In this document: one piece after another, positions 45,957 to 54,982 of the stretch | How positions within the stretch are numbered: the stretch's first letter is position 1 | Layout: each line of letters begins with the position of its first letter | Origin: Acidobacteriaceae bacterium | Lineage (GTDB): Bacteria > Acidobacteriota > Terriglobia > Terriglobales > Acidobacteriaceae | Assembly (NCBI GenBank): GCA_025462885.1 | Contig: JAOAPN010000008.1 | Coordinates: 336,953-400,952, forward strand | DNA: 64,000 nucleotides | Direction of reading: 5' to 3' | Notes under the pieces: model-generated | Databases searched by the model: none | What the model was told of the DNA's origin: nothing | The model's input: the letters and a program-made list of their open reading frames with translations, nothing else | Made by a program: the position numbers and the translations under genes

Positions 45957-47549
45957 ATGCTTTTCAAGGCTCGCAGTGCGGCGGTCTATGGGATCGACGC
46001 ACACATTATCGATGTAGAAATCGACTTCTCCGGGGTACGGCTGGAGAAGGAGATCTTCAGTACGGTGGGTCTACCGGATGCAGCCGTGCGAGAGAGCCGG
46101 GACCGGGTACGGTCGGCGATCAAGAACTCCGGCTTCGATCTTCCAACCACACGGATCACCATCAACCTCGCTCCTGCCGACCTGAAGAAGGAAGGGTCGG
46201 GATTCGACCTGCCCATTGCTATCGGGATCCTCGGCGCCTATGGCGCGCTTCATATCAAGGATCTGAGCGACTACCTGCTGGTGGGTGAACTGGGACTGGA
46301 TGGAACGCTGCGTGCCGTGCAGGGGATGCTGCCGATTGCGGTTGCGGCCCTGGCGAAGGGGATCCGCAACCTGATTATTCCCGCGAGCAATGCCCGGGAG
46401 GCTGCGGTCGTGCAGGGAGTGAACGTCTATCCGGTGGAGACTCTGCTGGAGGTACGAGAGCTGCTGAACTCGGCTTCCTTCGGTACGCTGGCAGCTAAGC
46501 CTCTGGTGGTGAATAGCGTCGATCTGCTGGACGAACTGCAGCATTTTCCGCATGACTTCAAGGACGTGCGCGGACAGCATGTCGCGAAACGGGCGCTGGA
46601 GGTAGCGGCGGCGGGTGGCCATAACGTTCTGATGATCGGGCCGCCAGGGTCCGGGAAGACGATGCTGGCGAAGCGGCTGCCATCGATCCTGGCGCCGCTG
46701 CGGTTTGAAGAGGCGCTGGAGACGACCAAGATCCACTCAGTCGCGGGTGTGCTCGATCCGGCGATGGGGCTGGTGACGCACCGACCCTTTCGGTCGCCGC
46801 ACCATACGATTTCGGACGCGGGGTTGATTGGAGGAGGCATGATTCCGCGGCCGGGCGAGGTCAGCCTGGCTCATAACGGGCTGCTCTTCCTGGATGAACT
46901 TCCCGAGTTTCCACGGAATGTACTAGAGGTGTTGCGGCAACCGCTGGAGGATGGCACGGTAACGATCTCGCGGGCTGCGATGAGTTTGAGCTTTCCGGCT
47001 CGGTTCATGCTGGCGGCGGCCATGAACCCCTGTCCGTGCGGCTACTTCAATGACAAGAGCCGCGAGTGCATGTGCACCCCGCCGATGATTCAGAGGTATG
47101 TGAGCAAGGTGAGCGGGCCTTTGCTGGACCGCATCGACATCCACCTGGAGGTTCCGGCGGTGCAGTACAAGGAGTTGCGGGGCGGGGCGGCGGCAGAAGG
47201 TTCGGCGGAGATTCGGGCACGGGTACTGGCGGCGCGGGAGAGGCAGCATGAGCGCTTCAACGAAGACGGCGACCGGACGAAGGGCTCGGCCAAGGGAGTT
47301 TCGAGGAGAATTTTTGAGAATTCCCAGATGAGTACGCAGCAGATACGAATCTATTGCGAGCTTTCCAGCGACGCCGAACGGCTGCTGGAGCGGGCCATGC
47401 AGCAGCAGGGATTGAGTGCTCGGGCGCATGACCGCATCCTGAAGGTAGCTCGGACGATCGCTGATCTTGGGGGCGAGCGCGACATTGCGGTGAAGCATAT
47501 TGCCGAAGCGATTCAATACCGGACGTTGGATCGGAGCTATTGGTCGTAG
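45957..47549 (+). CDS. comM: Mg-chelatase-like AAA+ ATPase, ComM/YifB
   Basis: 530 residues. An N-terminal Lon-protease-like ChlI domain ([43 protein letters not shown]), the AAA+ core with Walker [17 protein letters not shown] (about 228), Walker [11 protein letters not shown], the zinc-like [10 protein letters not shown] motif and the C-terminal helical domain are all present. ComM is a hexameric helicase for branch migration during natural transformation, suggesting this organism can recombine incoming DNA. The gene stands alone. Confidence 0.95.
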   Translation: MLFKARSAAVYGIDAHIIDVEIDFSGVRLEKEIFSTVGLPDAAVRESRDRVRSAIKNSGFDLPTTRITINLAPADLKKEGSGFDLPIAIGILGAYGALHIKDLSDYLLVGELGLDGTLRAVQGMLPIAVAALAKGIRNLIIPASNAREAAVVQGVNVYPVETLLEVRELLNSASFGTLAAKPLVVNSVDLLDELQHFPHDFKDVRGQHVAKRALEVAAAGGHNVLMIGPPGSGKTMLAKRLPSILAPLRFEEALETTKIHSVAGVLDPAMGLVTHRPFRSPHHTISDAGLIGGGMIPRPGEVSLAHNGLLFLDELPEFPRNVLEVLRQPLEDGTVTISRAAMSLSFPARFMLAAAMNPCPCGYFNDKSRECMCTPPMIQRYVSKVSGPLLDRIDIHLEVPAVQYKELRGGAAAEGSAEIRARVLAARERQHERFNEDGDRTKGSAKGVSRRIFENSQMSTQQIRIYCELSSDAERLLERAMQQQGLSARAHDRILKVARTIADLGGERDIAVKHIAEAIQYRTLDRSYWS

Positions 47550-48051
47550 AAGTTTGGGTAGAAACTGTGACTTGCATCTATCCCATTTATGGAATATATT
47601 TATCCACAGGTTCCAATAAAAAGTATTGACCTGTTCATTCAGACCATGTACTTTTCATGAGTACCAGCCATTCCGGTTGTAGCAGATCTGGAAGGTAACC
47701 TGTGTTCTGAAGCCTTCATCTTTAGCGTACCTGCGGAGGTTTCGGGCGGTTCCTTTCTTCAGCTGTTCCCTCCGCGACGCGCAGGCGTCAATCTAATGTG
47801 GCAGTTTGAAACGTATCTGCTGACACGGTTGAATTTGACCGTGCCGAGATTTTCTGCGGGTTTACGACTGTCGCTTGAGGAATGGATTCTGATTTTTGAA
47901 GATTTTGCAATCGTTCTATGGTTTTCCAGCGTCTAAAGATTGCATGCAACAAGCAGGTACGCCGGTATGTATTGGCGACCGAACCGAATATCCTGACGCG
48001 AGTGAGCGCACCAGACGCTACGCCAGGTAAAGACCTTGAAAGGGAGAAATT
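47550..48051 (+). other. Gene-free region holding promoter and long leader of rpoZ
   Basis: About 500 bases without a convincing ORF. A promoter at 47626-47654 would give a leader of nearly 400 bases before rpoZ. A perfect DnaA-box 9-mer TTATCCACA is at 47600-47608, alone. An inverted repeat CACGGT/ACCGTG lies near 47826-47843. Confidence 0.6.
47626..47654 (+). promoter_or_regulatory. Candidate promoter of rpoZ-rho
   Basis: TTGACC (47626-47631), 17-base spacer, TACTTT (47649-47654). Transcription would start near 47661. Confidence 0.5.
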
Positions 48052-48273
48052 ATGCGCTCAGATTTGATTTTTGGAGCTCTCACGCACGTGAACAACCGTT
48101 ATGAGCTGTGTCAGTTGGCATCCAAGGCGACTCGGAAGCTTCACAAGCCGAACACCCGTCTACAGGACACCACGAATGAGGTTTTGGATCGTTTCAAGGA
48201 CACCATCCCCATGGATGAGTCCGGCGAAGCTGTCGTTGAGAAGGTACAATTGTCCGAACGCCGCGCAGCTTAA
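48052..48273 (+). CDS. rpoZ: RNA polymerase omega subunit (short form)
   Basis: 73 residues. HVNNRYELCQLASKATRKLHK matches the conserved first helices of omega (NRYELVxxASKRARQL), with a later VLDRF helix and a charged tail. Omega binds the beta' C-terminus and aids RNA polymerase assembly. The protein is shorter than most and lacks the usual exact motif, so assignment rests on that segment and length. AGGGAG lies six bases before the ATG. It precedes rho by 150 bases on the same strand. Confidence 0.75.
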   Translation: MRSDLIFGALTHVNNRYELCQLASKATRKLHKPNTRLQDTTNEVLDRFKDTIPMDESGEAVVEKVQLSERRAA

Positions 48274-48289
48274 TGCGCGGCTGTTCCAC

Positions 48290-48420
48290 CTGAAATTACT
48301 CGCAGGCTAACCGTTCCGCCCCCGCACTACACCATTCCCCCTTACATTCTGGCCTTCCGCACGACCCCCTCGTCACGCAGATCCCGCCTCTTTAATCCCT
48401 CCCAAAAAATCCCAAGGTAC
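48290..48420 (+). promoter_or_regulatory. C-rich, G-poor leader before rho (rut-like)
   Basis: In 48301-48420 I count about 55 C and 16 G in 120 bases, with no strong stem. Such unstructured C-rich RNA is the classic Rho utilisation site. It sits directly before rho, suggesting autoregulation by premature termination, as known for E. coli rho. Confidence 0.55.
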
Positions 48421-48423
48421 AAC

Positions 48424-49674
48424 ATGACAATTTCAGAGTTGAAAGAACACAATATTGCCGAGTTGAGCAAACTGGCTCGCGGTCTCGATATTGCCGGCAC
48501 CAGCGGTCTCCGGAAGCAGGACCTGATCTTCAAGATTCTGCAGGCGCAGAGCGAAAAAGAGGGTCACATCTTCGCGGAAGGCGTGCTCGAGATCCTGCCC
48601 GATGGCTACGGCTTCCTGCGCTCTCCTGATTACAACTATCTGCCTGGCCCCGACGACATCTACGTCTCTCCCTCCCAGATCCGCAAGTTCGACCTGAAGA
48701 CCGGCGATACCATCAGCGGCAATGTCCGTCCTCCGCATGAGGGCGAGAAGTACTTCGCGCTGGTCAAGATCGAGGCGATCAACTTTGAGTCGCCCGAAGA
48801 GACGCGCAACAAGATTCTGTTCGACAACCTGACTCCTCTGTACGCGCAGGAGCGGGTGAAGATGGAGACGGTTCGGGAGCACATCTCGGGTCGCGTGATG
48901 GATCTGCTGACTCCGGTAGGTAAGGGGCAGCGTGGTTTGATCGTCGCTCCGCCACGCACCGGTAAGACGATGCTGCTGCAGTCGATCGCCAACAGCATTA
49001 CGTCGAACCACCCGGAAGTCGTGCTGATCGTTCTGCTGATTGATGAGCGTCCGGAAGAAGTCACCGACATGCAGCGCAGCGTCAAGGGCGAAGTCATTTC
49101 GTCGACCTTCGACGAGCCGGCAGCCCGCCACGTACAGGTCGCCGAGATGGTGATCGAGAAGGCGAAACGCCTCGTCGAGCACAAGCGCGACGTCGTTATT
49201 CTGCTGGATTCCATCACGCGTCTGGCGCGTGCCTACAACACTATCGTTCCGCCTTCGGGCAAAGTGCTCTCAGGTGGTGTGGACTCGAACGCGCTGCAGC
49301 GTCCGAAGCGGTTCTTTGGCGCGGCTCGCAATATCGAAGAGGGCGGTTCGCTCACGATCATTGCGACGGCGCTCGTCGATACCGGTTCGCGCATGGACGA
49401 AGTCATCTTCGAAGAGTTCAAGGGTACTGGCAACATGGAAGTCATCCTGGATCGCAAGCTTGTCGACAAGCGTGTGTTCCCGGCGATCGATATCCAGCGC
49501 TCCGGTACGCGTAAGGAAGAATTGCTGATCCCGAAGGAAGACCTGCAACGCACCTGGATTCTCCGCAAGGTTTTGAATCCGCTTTCGCCGGTCGAGGCAA
49601 TGGAACTGCTCACCGACAAGCTGGCCAAGACTCGCAACAACCAGGAGTTCCTACACAACATGAGCTCGATTTAA
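48424..49674 (+). CDS. rho: Transcription termination factor Rho
   Basis: 416 residues. An N-terminal Rho-N domain ([23 protein letters not shown]), the cold-shock-like RNA-binding domain ([38 protein letters not shown]) and the ATPase core are present. The core has Walker [16 protein letters not shown] (about 175), [16 protein letters not shown], Walker [18 protein letters not shown] and the Q/R loops [19 protein letters not shown]. A hexameric RNA helicase that ends transcription. Length is typical. AAGGT lies 5 bases before the ATG, just after the C-rich leader. Confidence 0.98.
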   Translation: MTISELKEHNIAELSKLARGLDIAGTSGLRKQDLIFKILQAQSEKEGHIFAEGVLEILPDGYGFLRSPDYNYLPGPDDIYVSPSQIRKFDLKTGDTISGNVRPPHEGEKYFALVKIEAINFESPEETRNKILFDNLTPLYAQERVKMETVREHISGRVMDLLTPVGKGQRGLIVAPPRTGKTMLLQSIANSITSNHPEVVLIVLLIDERPEEVTDMQRSVKGEVISSTFDEPAARHVQVAEMVIEKAKRLVEHKRDVVILLDSITRLARAYNTIVPPSGKVLSGGVDSNALQRPKRFFGAARNIEEGGSLTIIATALVDTGSRMDEVIFEEFKGTGNMEVILDRKLVDKRVFPAIDIQRSGTRKEELLIPKEDLQRTWILRKVLNPLSPVEAMELLTDKLAKTRNNQEFLHNMSSI

Positions 49675-49686
49675 GTCGAGCCTCGT

Positions 49687-49724
49687 AACAAGAAAACGCA
49701 GCCCGAGGGCTGCGTTTTCTTGTT
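49687..49724 (+). terminator. Intrinsic terminator after rho, 17-bp stem
   Basis: Stem arms 49687-49703 and 49708-49724 with loop CGAG; the 3' arm contains TTTTCTTGTT. It lies 12 bases after the rho stop. Confidence 0.85.
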
Positions 49725-49833
49725 GCAAACTACGCCGGCCTAACGAAGCCTCAGAGTAAGTGGAAAGTCATTGGCATAATCGCGAAAACTCCGGTAAAAG
49801 GGATCGACACGTGTGAGAGTCGAGGAGGCTTCC

Positions 49834-51054
49834 ATGCAAAGGGCTGCTGCACTTCTCGTCGGCTTGATCTGTTCTATAGCGTTCGGGCAGAGCACTCCCG
49901 CAGACCTAAAGACTCTCGCCGATGCCCACCGTTGGGTTGAGCTACGTGGGGCGGCCGCGAAGGACGAACATGCTAAGTTCTTTCGCGGTGTTGCAGCGGC
50001 GGCCTTCAACGAACCTCAGGCCGAGTCGCTTTTCAAGTCAGTAATTCGGGATGATCCACACTCAGAAGAGGCATATCAGGCTTATGACTGGCTGTGTAAT
50101 ATCTACCTCAAAACTGGACGTTATCACAGCCTCGCCGAGATTGCTGAGGCACGATGGGCCGCCTTCCCGAACAAGAAGAGCGTGGCTTCCGAAAAGAAAT
50201 CGCTGGCCCCATTCCTTGTTTTACCCGACCAGGAGAATGGTCGGCTTCGGGTGTCTACCCTTCATCATGATGCGAAGTCCTTCGCGGTCTCATTGATGGT
50301 CAATCACAAGTCGGCGAAATTCTTTTTCGATAACGGGGCAGACGTCTCGTGCATGAGCGAGCTCGAAGCAAAACGGCTGGGAATGGAGATCCGCGAGACC
50401 AGTGGTTCCATGGGGACCATGACCAGGGACGCCTCCTTTCGCACTGCGGTCGCCCACGACGTGACAATCGGGATCATACATTTCAAAGAGGTGTCCTTCG
50501 CGATCTTTCCAGATGATCAGGAACCATGGTCGCTCGTGCCCTTAGGAGAGCGCGGGATTATCGGCTTGCCCTTGATGATTGCGACGGGAGTATTCGATTG
50601 GAAGGCTGACGGCAACCTCACCATCGGCGCACGGCCTGAATCTTTAGAGCCGGAGCGCGCAAACCTCTTCTTTGGTGACGGCCACCACGTCTTTATCAAC
50701 GCGAGTTTTCAGGGGCAGGACATCTGGACGTCTCTCGACAGCGGTGCGATGACCACCGATATTTATGCCTCATTCGCAGAGCGGTTCGCAGACTACTTGA
50801 AGAAGAATGGGAAGAGTGGAAGCACGGAGCTCCGCGGGCTCGGTGGGGCAGAGACCTACGAATCAATCGATGTCCCTGAGCTGGCCTTTGAGTTGGGAGG
50901 GCGGCAGGTGGTCTTGCGGCCTGCCCATGTATATACGAAACAGTACTCGGTAAGAAAATGGGTTCTAGGAAATTTCGGCAAAGATCTGCTGACGCAAACC
51001 ACCGGATTCAAAATTGACTTCGGTGCGATGAGACTGACGATCGAAGCTCCGTGA
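49834..51054 (+). CDS. Exported protein with two retropepsin-like aspartic protease domains
   Basis: 406 residues with a signal peptide (AAALLVGLICSIAFG) and a TPR-like N-terminal region (about 30-120). Two aspartyl-protease motifs follow: FFFDNGADVSCM (about 162-173) and TSLDSGAMTTDI (about 305-316). The first has Asn in place of Ser/Thr after the Asp. Two DxGA half-sites in one chain could form a pseudo-dimeric active site like eukaryotic pepsins, whereas bacterial retropepsins usually act as dimers of one domain. ATG 49834 follows GGAGG by 5 bases. Codon use is less GC-biased than its neighbours. Confidence 0.82.
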   Translation: MQRAAALLVGLICSIAFGQSTPADLKTLADAHRWVELRGAAAKDEHAKFFRGVAAAAFNEPQAESLFKSVIRDDPHSEEAYQAYDWLCNIYLKTGRYHSLAEIAEARWAAFPNKKSVASEKKSLAPFLVLPDQENGRLRVSTLHHDAKSFAVSLMVNHKSAKFFFDNGADVSCMSELEAKRLGMEIRETSGSMGTMTRDASFRTAVAHDVTIGIIHFKEVSFAIFPDDQEPWSLVPLGERGIIGLPLMIATGVFDWKADGNLTIGARPESLEPERANLFFGDGHHVFINASFQGQDIWTSLDSGAMTTDIYASFAERFADYLKKNGKSGSTELRGLGGAETYESIDVPELAFELGGRQVVLRPAHVYTKQYSVRKWVLGNFGKDLLTQTTGFKIDFGAMRLTIEAP

Positions 51055-51105
51055 ACTTTATGATCTGAGCTGTAGCGCCACCGGCATTCCTGACTCGTTC
51101 CTTGC

Positions 51106-51768
51106 TCAGTAGCCGTTTGCCAGCAGATACTGCTCAGTCAGCGCGAAGCTGGCCGCCTCCTGCTGGCGTTCGGCGTAGCGGGCGAGCACGTCGGTTTCTA
51201 TGTTTAAGGATGCTCCCGGCGTCAGGGTATGCAAACTGGTCGAGGCGTAGGTGTGTGGGATGATGGCGATCTCTACGGTTTGGCCGTAGAGTGCGGCGAC
51301 GGTAAGGGAGATGCCCTCGACGGTGATTGAGCCTTGCGAGACGACGTACTGGGTCAGTGTCGCGGGAAGTTGAAGGCGTAGTCGCCAGTCGGTGGTGGCG
51401 GGGGCGTCGGGAGTGATGGGGTCGAGGGCGAGGAGCGTGGCGGTTCCGTCGACGTGGCCCTGGACGACGTGGCCTCCGAGCGGTGAGCCTGCGGGGGTGG
51501 GAAGCTCCAGGTTGACGACGGTGTCGGTGTGCAGATGGGAGAGCGTGGTGCGGGCGATGGTTTCGGCAGCCAGGTCGGCGGAGAAGCGCGGGGGAAAGGC
51601 GTTGGGCTCAATGGAGAGCGCGGTGAGGCAGACACCGTTGACCGCCACGCTGTCGCCGGTGTTGAGGCGGACGGCAAGGGTCGGAGCAGCGATGGTGATG
51701 CGGGTCGCTCCGGAGGTCGGGGTGACGGAGAGAATGGTTCCGGTGGTTTCGATGAGGCCAGTGAACAT
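51106..51768 (-). CDS. ribE: Riboflavin synthase alpha chain
   Basis: 220 residues made of two lumazine-binding repeats: MFTGLIETTGTI to VNGVCLTA in the first half and GGHVVQGHVDGTATL to GSITVEGISLTVA in the second. It forms riboflavin from two 6,7-dimethyl-8-ribityllumazine molecules. It lies 74 bases downstream of ribD on the same strand. No FMN riboswitch is visible upstream of either gene. Confidence 0.96.
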   Translation of the reverse strand: MFTGLIETTGTILSVTPTSGATRITIAAPTLAVRLNTGDSVAVNGVCLTALSIEPNAFPPRFSADLAAETIARTTLSHLHTDTVVNLELPTPAGSPLGGHVVQGHVDGTATLLALDPITPDAPATTDWRLRLQLPATLTQYVVSQGSITVEGISLTVAALYGQTVEIAIIPHTYASTSLHTLTPGASLNIETDVLARYAERQQEAASFALTEQYLLANGY

Positions 51769-51842
51769 GATGTCGTCCGATCGTCCGATGGTTCCGGGAG
51801 TGAATTGATTCTTGCCGCTGCTACTGCTGATGCCTCATTTGA

Positions 51843-53006
51843 TTATCGAGTATCCGTTTTGGATGCGGTGGGCCAGGGGGAGTGGAGATATCCCGTGATC
51901 ATGGCGTCGGGGCCGATCATGGTGTGGGTGGTGTGCAGCAGAGATTGCTGGAAGAGAAACGGAGAGGCGAGGCCCTGCGCGAAGGGTACGGCCGCGTCGC
52001 CGAGTTCGGACTCGCCGTAGAAGACAATGGCCTTGTCCACGAGATTCTGGGAGAGGAAGGCTCCGTTGAGTTGGGAGCCAGCCTCGAGGAGGAGGCTCAG
52101 GATCTGGCGTTCTCCGAGGAAATTGAGGACAGCCGTGAGATCGAGGTGGTGTGTCGTGGGATCGATAGAGATAGGGTGCAGCTCCGCTCCTGCCAATGCG
52201 AGAGCACGGATTCTGTCTTCCGGGGCGTCGGGGGAGTGGAGGATCAGTAGATCGCGGTCCGCACTTTCGACGAGGTTGGAGGTGAGGGGAGTGCGGAGTT
52301 GAGCATCGAGCACCACCCGCAGCAGGGGACAGCGGCGGGGAGGGTGGCTCCGGTCGGTGAGGGTTGGGTTGTCGGCCAGAACGGTTCCGATGCCGGTGAG
52401 GATCGCGTCGGAGGCGTGGCGGATGCGTTGCACCTCGGCGCGGGCAGCGGACCCGGTGATCCAGTGGGGTTCGGTGGCGGTGCGGCTGTTTGGGGGAGGG
52501 GCCAGCTTGCCATCGACTGAGAGTGCGGCTTTGAGGGTGACGAACGGCCGACGGTGCTGGATGAAATGAGCGAAGGCGTCGTTGAGGGTGCGAGCCTCTT
52601 GCTGGAGAACTCCTACTGTGACCTCGATGCCTGCGCCGCGAAGCTTGGCGATGCCTTGTCCGCTTACCAGGGGGTTAGGGTCCTGGGTGGCGACGACGCA
52701 GCGAGCGATGCGGGCGGCGATCAGAGCGTCGGCGCAGGGACCGGTGCGTCCGTAATGGCTGCAGGGTTCGAGCGTAACGTAGGCGGTCGCGCCGATGACG
52801 TCGATGCCGCGCTGGGCGGCTTGCTTGAGTGCGGCGATCTCGGCGTGGTCGCGCTGATCGTAGAGATGCGCGCCCTCGGCGATCAGTTCGCCTGCTCGTG
52901 TGAGGACGCAGCCGACTTGCGGGTTGGGGGATGCGAGGCCGATCGTGTCGGCAGCGAGATGGATCGCTCGCTGCATATATCGGGCGTCTTGTTGGGTGAT
53001 CTCCAC
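51843..53006 (-). CDS. ribD: Bifunctional riboflavin deaminase/reductase
   Basis: 387 residues. The N-terminal zinc deaminase has PNPQVGCVL, DQRDHAEIAAL and LEPCSHYGRTGPCADAL. The C-terminal reductase has PFVTLKAALSVDGKLA, ITGSAARAEVQRIRHASDAILTGIGTVLADNPTLT and LLLEAGSQLNGAFL. It catalyses the second and third steps of the GTP branch of riboflavin synthesis. Start is GTG 53006, only 9 bases after the stop of a tiny ORF, so it may belong to the operon that begins with DUF6152. Confidence 0.96.
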   Translation of the reverse strand: MEITQQDARYMQRAIHLAADTIGLASPNPQVGCVLTRAGELIAEGAHLYDQRDHAEIAALKQAAQRGIDVIGATAYVTLEPCSHYGRTGPCADALIAARIARCVVATQDPNPLVSGQGIAKLRGAGIEVTVGVLQQEARTLNDAFAHFIQHRRPFVTLKAALSVDGKLAPPPNSRTATEPHWITGSAARAEVQRIRHASDAILTGIGTVLADNPTLTDRSHPPRRCPLLRVVLDAQLRTPLTSNLVESADRDLLILHSPDAPEDRIRALALAGAELHPISIDPTTHHLDLTAVLNFLGERQILSLLLEAGSQLNGAFLSQNLVDKAIVFYGESELGDAAVPFAQGLASPFLFQQSLLHTTHTMIGPDAMITGYLHSPWPTASKTDTR

Positions 53007-53015
53007 GGTGTCTTT

Positions 53016-53132
53016 TCAGTCTATTCCGCAGAGTGAATCCATACGAGCACGGTAGGCGGCGACTTCGGGCGACACGGGCGGAGCGATAAGCGCAGTGAAT
53101 AGCAGCGGGTAGAGGAGGCTGGTGTACTTCAC
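53016..53132 (-). CDS. Tiny hydrophobic ORF before ribD
   Basis: 38 residues from GTG 53132, beginning VKYTSLLYPLLFTALIAPPV and ending SLCGID. A hydrophobic segment is followed by a polar tail. It fits tightly between the DUF6644 gene (23 bases) and ribD (9 bases). Only position and the open frame support it; the ribosome site is weak. It could be an untranslated spacer. Confidence 0.4.
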   Translation of the reverse strand: MKYTSLLYPLLFTALIAPPVSPEVAAYRARMDSLCGID

Positions 53133-53155
53133 CCGGGACGTCCCTTCGGAGGAAT

Positions 53156-53632
53156 TTAGAGCAGGCCGATTGCCCGGCCTGCTATGCCTACTCCCAGCCA
53201 GAGGGTGAGGGAGACGGTGCCGGCGAATCGGGACTGGAGGGTCGGTAGGCCCTTGCCCAGTTGCCGCAGGGCATGGCGGTGAAAGGTGAAGTAGAAGAGG
53301 ACTGCCGCGGCGAGGAGAGCCATCTTCCAGCGGAAAGCGGGGCTTGCAAAGCACTTGAGAGCTTCCTCGGAGAGGAGTGCAATGCCGGAGACGATCATCA
53401 CAGTAAGGCTGCCGAGAAAGAGCCGGCTGAGGTCGCGGCTGATCACGCTGGCGGACTCATTTTTGAGAATGACGCCGAGGAGGCGGAGATCGATGAGCAG
53501 GACGCAGCCGCCGAGGAGGGCGAGAGCGGCGAGGTGAAAGGTCTCGATGATGGCGAAGCCCCATTTGGAGTTCTGCATGAACTGACCGAGAGAGGAATGG
53601 GCTAGAGCGATGAACCAGAGTCGGATCGACAT
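53156..53632 (-). CDS. DUF6644-like four-helix membrane protein, copy B
   Basis: 158 residues with four predicted membrane helices. WGFAIIETFHLAALALLGGCVLLIDLRLLG, SGIALLSEEALKCFASPAFRWKM and TLWLGVGIAGRAIGLL align with the upstream gene product, so the two are tandem paralogues. Conserved His residues in helices (ETFH, FHRH) could bind heme, as in small cytochrome b-like proteins, but this is inference. ATG 53632 is used; an in-frame TTG lies 9 bases earlier. Confidence 0.8.
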   Translation of the reverse strand: MSIRLWFIALAHSSLGQFMQNSKWGFAIIETFHLAALALLGGCVLLIDLRLLGVILKNESASVISRDLSRLFLGSLTVMIVSGIALLSEEALKCFASPAFRWKMALLAAAVLFYFTFHRHALRQLGKGLPTLQSRFAGTVSLTLWLGVGIAGRAIGLL

Positions 53633-53727
53633 GTGTTGCAAGCCTTTTATGAGGATTTATTGGAGAGTGTCAGCGGCTCAAAACGTGAAGACCTGATCGC
53701 CACGGAATCGATTGGTGCTTGTCGCGG

Positions 53728-54219
53728 TTAAAAGTAGGCGATGGCGCGGCCTGCGGCGAGGATTCCGGTCCATAGTGTGAGAGAAGCGATGGCTGCGAGA
53801 CGAGCTCTCCAGGGAGAGACGGGGAGGATCTCCCACTCATGGACGTGTCGATAGATGGTGGTGTGGAAGATAAGCGGGTTGAGCCCAACCAAAATGAGCA
53901 GAATGATCTTCACCCGGAAGGCGGGATTGCCGTAGTTCTTGGCAGCCTCGGCCCAGAAGAGCAGGAAGCCGCTGATGAACATTACGATGAATCCTGCCCA
54001 GGTAAGCGGCAGGACGGTGCGAGCGATGCGGGTGACGGAGATGTGGCGCAGCACGAGGCCGAGCATCCGCAGGTCGAGGAGTGCGATGGTGCCGATCAGC
54101 AGGGTGATTCCGAGGACGTGTACCGACTCGATGATGGTGAAGGCGTAGTCGGACTCCCGGATGAGGGTCCCGATGGGAGAGTCGTAAAGAAGCTGACAGA
54201 GGTGCTGGAGCAGAGGCAT
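53728..54219 (-). CDS. DUF6644-like four-helix membrane protein, copy A
   Basis: 163 residues with four predicted helices. YAFTIIESVHVLGITLLIGTIALLDLRMLGLVLRH, SGFLLFWAEAAKNYGNPAFRVKI, FHTTIYRHVHEW and TLWTGILAAGRAIAYF give the same pattern as the next gene. Helix-embedded His residues are shared. The ATG follows GAGAAAACC. It comes after a DUF6152 gene on the same strand, a combination I associate with acidobacterial and proteobacterial genomes. Function unknown. Confidence 0.82.
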   Translation of the reverse strand: MPLLQHLCQLLYDSPIGTLIRESDYAFTIIESVHVLGITLLIGTIALLDLRMLGLVLRHISVTRIARTVLPLTWAGFIVMFISGFLLFWAEAAKNYGNPAFRVKIILLILVGLNPLIFHTTIYRHVHEWEILPVSPWRARLAAIASLTLWTGILAAGRAIAYF

Positions 54220-54287
54220 GGTTTTCTCAAAGGAGCGAGCGGCGGCATGGGGCGGATGCCGCCGCTGGACGGTCTATTTCGGCGGGC

Positions 54288-54740
54288 CTATTTCTTTGCG
54301 GCGGGAGCTGCCTGATCGGTGCCGTTGTCTCCTGGACCGCCATCTCCCGGGGTTCCGCCGTAGACGGTGCGGCCGTCGGGGAAGGTCACGCGACGTGCGT
54401 CCACGAGGTGCGAGCCGTCCTTGGCGCGATAGCCGTCGACGACGATGCTGTCGCCGATCCCCAGGTCGCCCTTCTTCCATCCTCGGCGGCTGAGAGCTCC
54501 TGGGCCTGCGCCTTCACAGCCCCAGTTGGAGGTGACGCCCTTGGCGTCCGTGACGTCGACGTAGAAGTAGGAATGGGGATTCGTCCACTCCACACGCGTG
54601 ATCTTTCCTACGAGGCGGACGGGCTTATTGCCGTCGAATTCCGCTGCGAAGGAGTGGTGGGCGAAGGCAGGCGTAGCGGCGGAGAGAGCCACAAGAGAGG
54701 CAAGGATTACAGTGCGTAGAGGCACCAGACTGGGTTTCAT
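54288..54740 (-). CDS. DUF6152 family exported protein
   Basis: 150 residues. A signal peptide ends at AFAHHSFAAEFD, and the HHSFAAEFD start with VRLVGKITRVEWTNPHSYFYVDV is the DUF6152 signature. A small OB-like beta domain follows, with a Pro/Gly/Asp-rich tail. The family sits beside DUF6644 membrane proteins and its function is unknown. ATG 54740 follows AAAGGAACGACCC. Its leader of about 240 bases contains a short Cys-Cys ORF and an intrinsic terminator. Confidence 0.85.
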   Translation of the reverse strand: MKPSLVPLRTVILASLVALSAATPAFAHHSFAAEFDGNKPVRLVGKITRVEWTNPHSYFYVDVTDAKGVTSNWGCEGAGPGALSRRGWKKGDLGIGDSIVVDGYRAKDGSHLVDARRVTFPDGRTVYGGTPGDGGPGDNGTDQAAPAAKK

Positions 54741-54802
54741 GGGTCGTTCCTTTCGAACTTTTCGAAGATGAATTGTGGAAAGAGGAAGAAGAGTCGGGCG
54801 CA

Positions 54803-54826
54803 GAAAAACCCGCTCCAGGAGCGGGC
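54803..54826 (-). terminator. Attenuator-type intrinsic terminator in DUF6152 leader
   Basis: On the minus strand, CCCGCTC, loop CTG, GAGCGGG, then TTTTTCTG. It lies inside the 5' leader, about 63 bases before the DUF6152 ATG and about 110 after the short leader ORF, so it can stop transcription before the operon. Confidence 0.75.
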
Positions 54827-54934
54827 GGTCGCGCTGCACATGTGGGATGGAAAGCACTTCTTCGTCAGGGGCTACAACTGGAATCAGGCGAAGGTGGTTC
54901 GATCAGGCTTCATGCGAGACAGGGGTCCGTCCAC

Positions 54935-54982
54935 TCAGAAAGAGTAAGAGCGACAACACTGTGCTTGCAGGATGCGGTGCAT
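54935..54982 (-). CDS. Candidate leaderless leader peptide (Cys-Cys)
   Basis: 15 codons encoding MHRILQAQCCRSYSF. The ATG begins seven bases after the -10 box of a promoter with consensus -35 and exact N17 spacing, so the mRNA should start at or beside the ATG. Downstream come an intrinsic terminator and the DUF6152 operon. The arrangement matches a translation-controlled attenuator. No direct evidence for translation. Confidence 0.5.
   Translation of the reverse strand: MHRILQAQCCRSYSF

Noticed and set aside
47600..47608. DnaA box TTATCCACA suggesting a replication origin
   Set aside because: A single box, with no dnaA, dnaN, gyrB or cluster of further boxes or AT-rich unwinding region nearby.
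51106..53006. FMN riboswitch for the rib genes
   Set aside because: The spaces before ribD and ribE (9 and 74 bases) are too short and lack the RFN element pattern.
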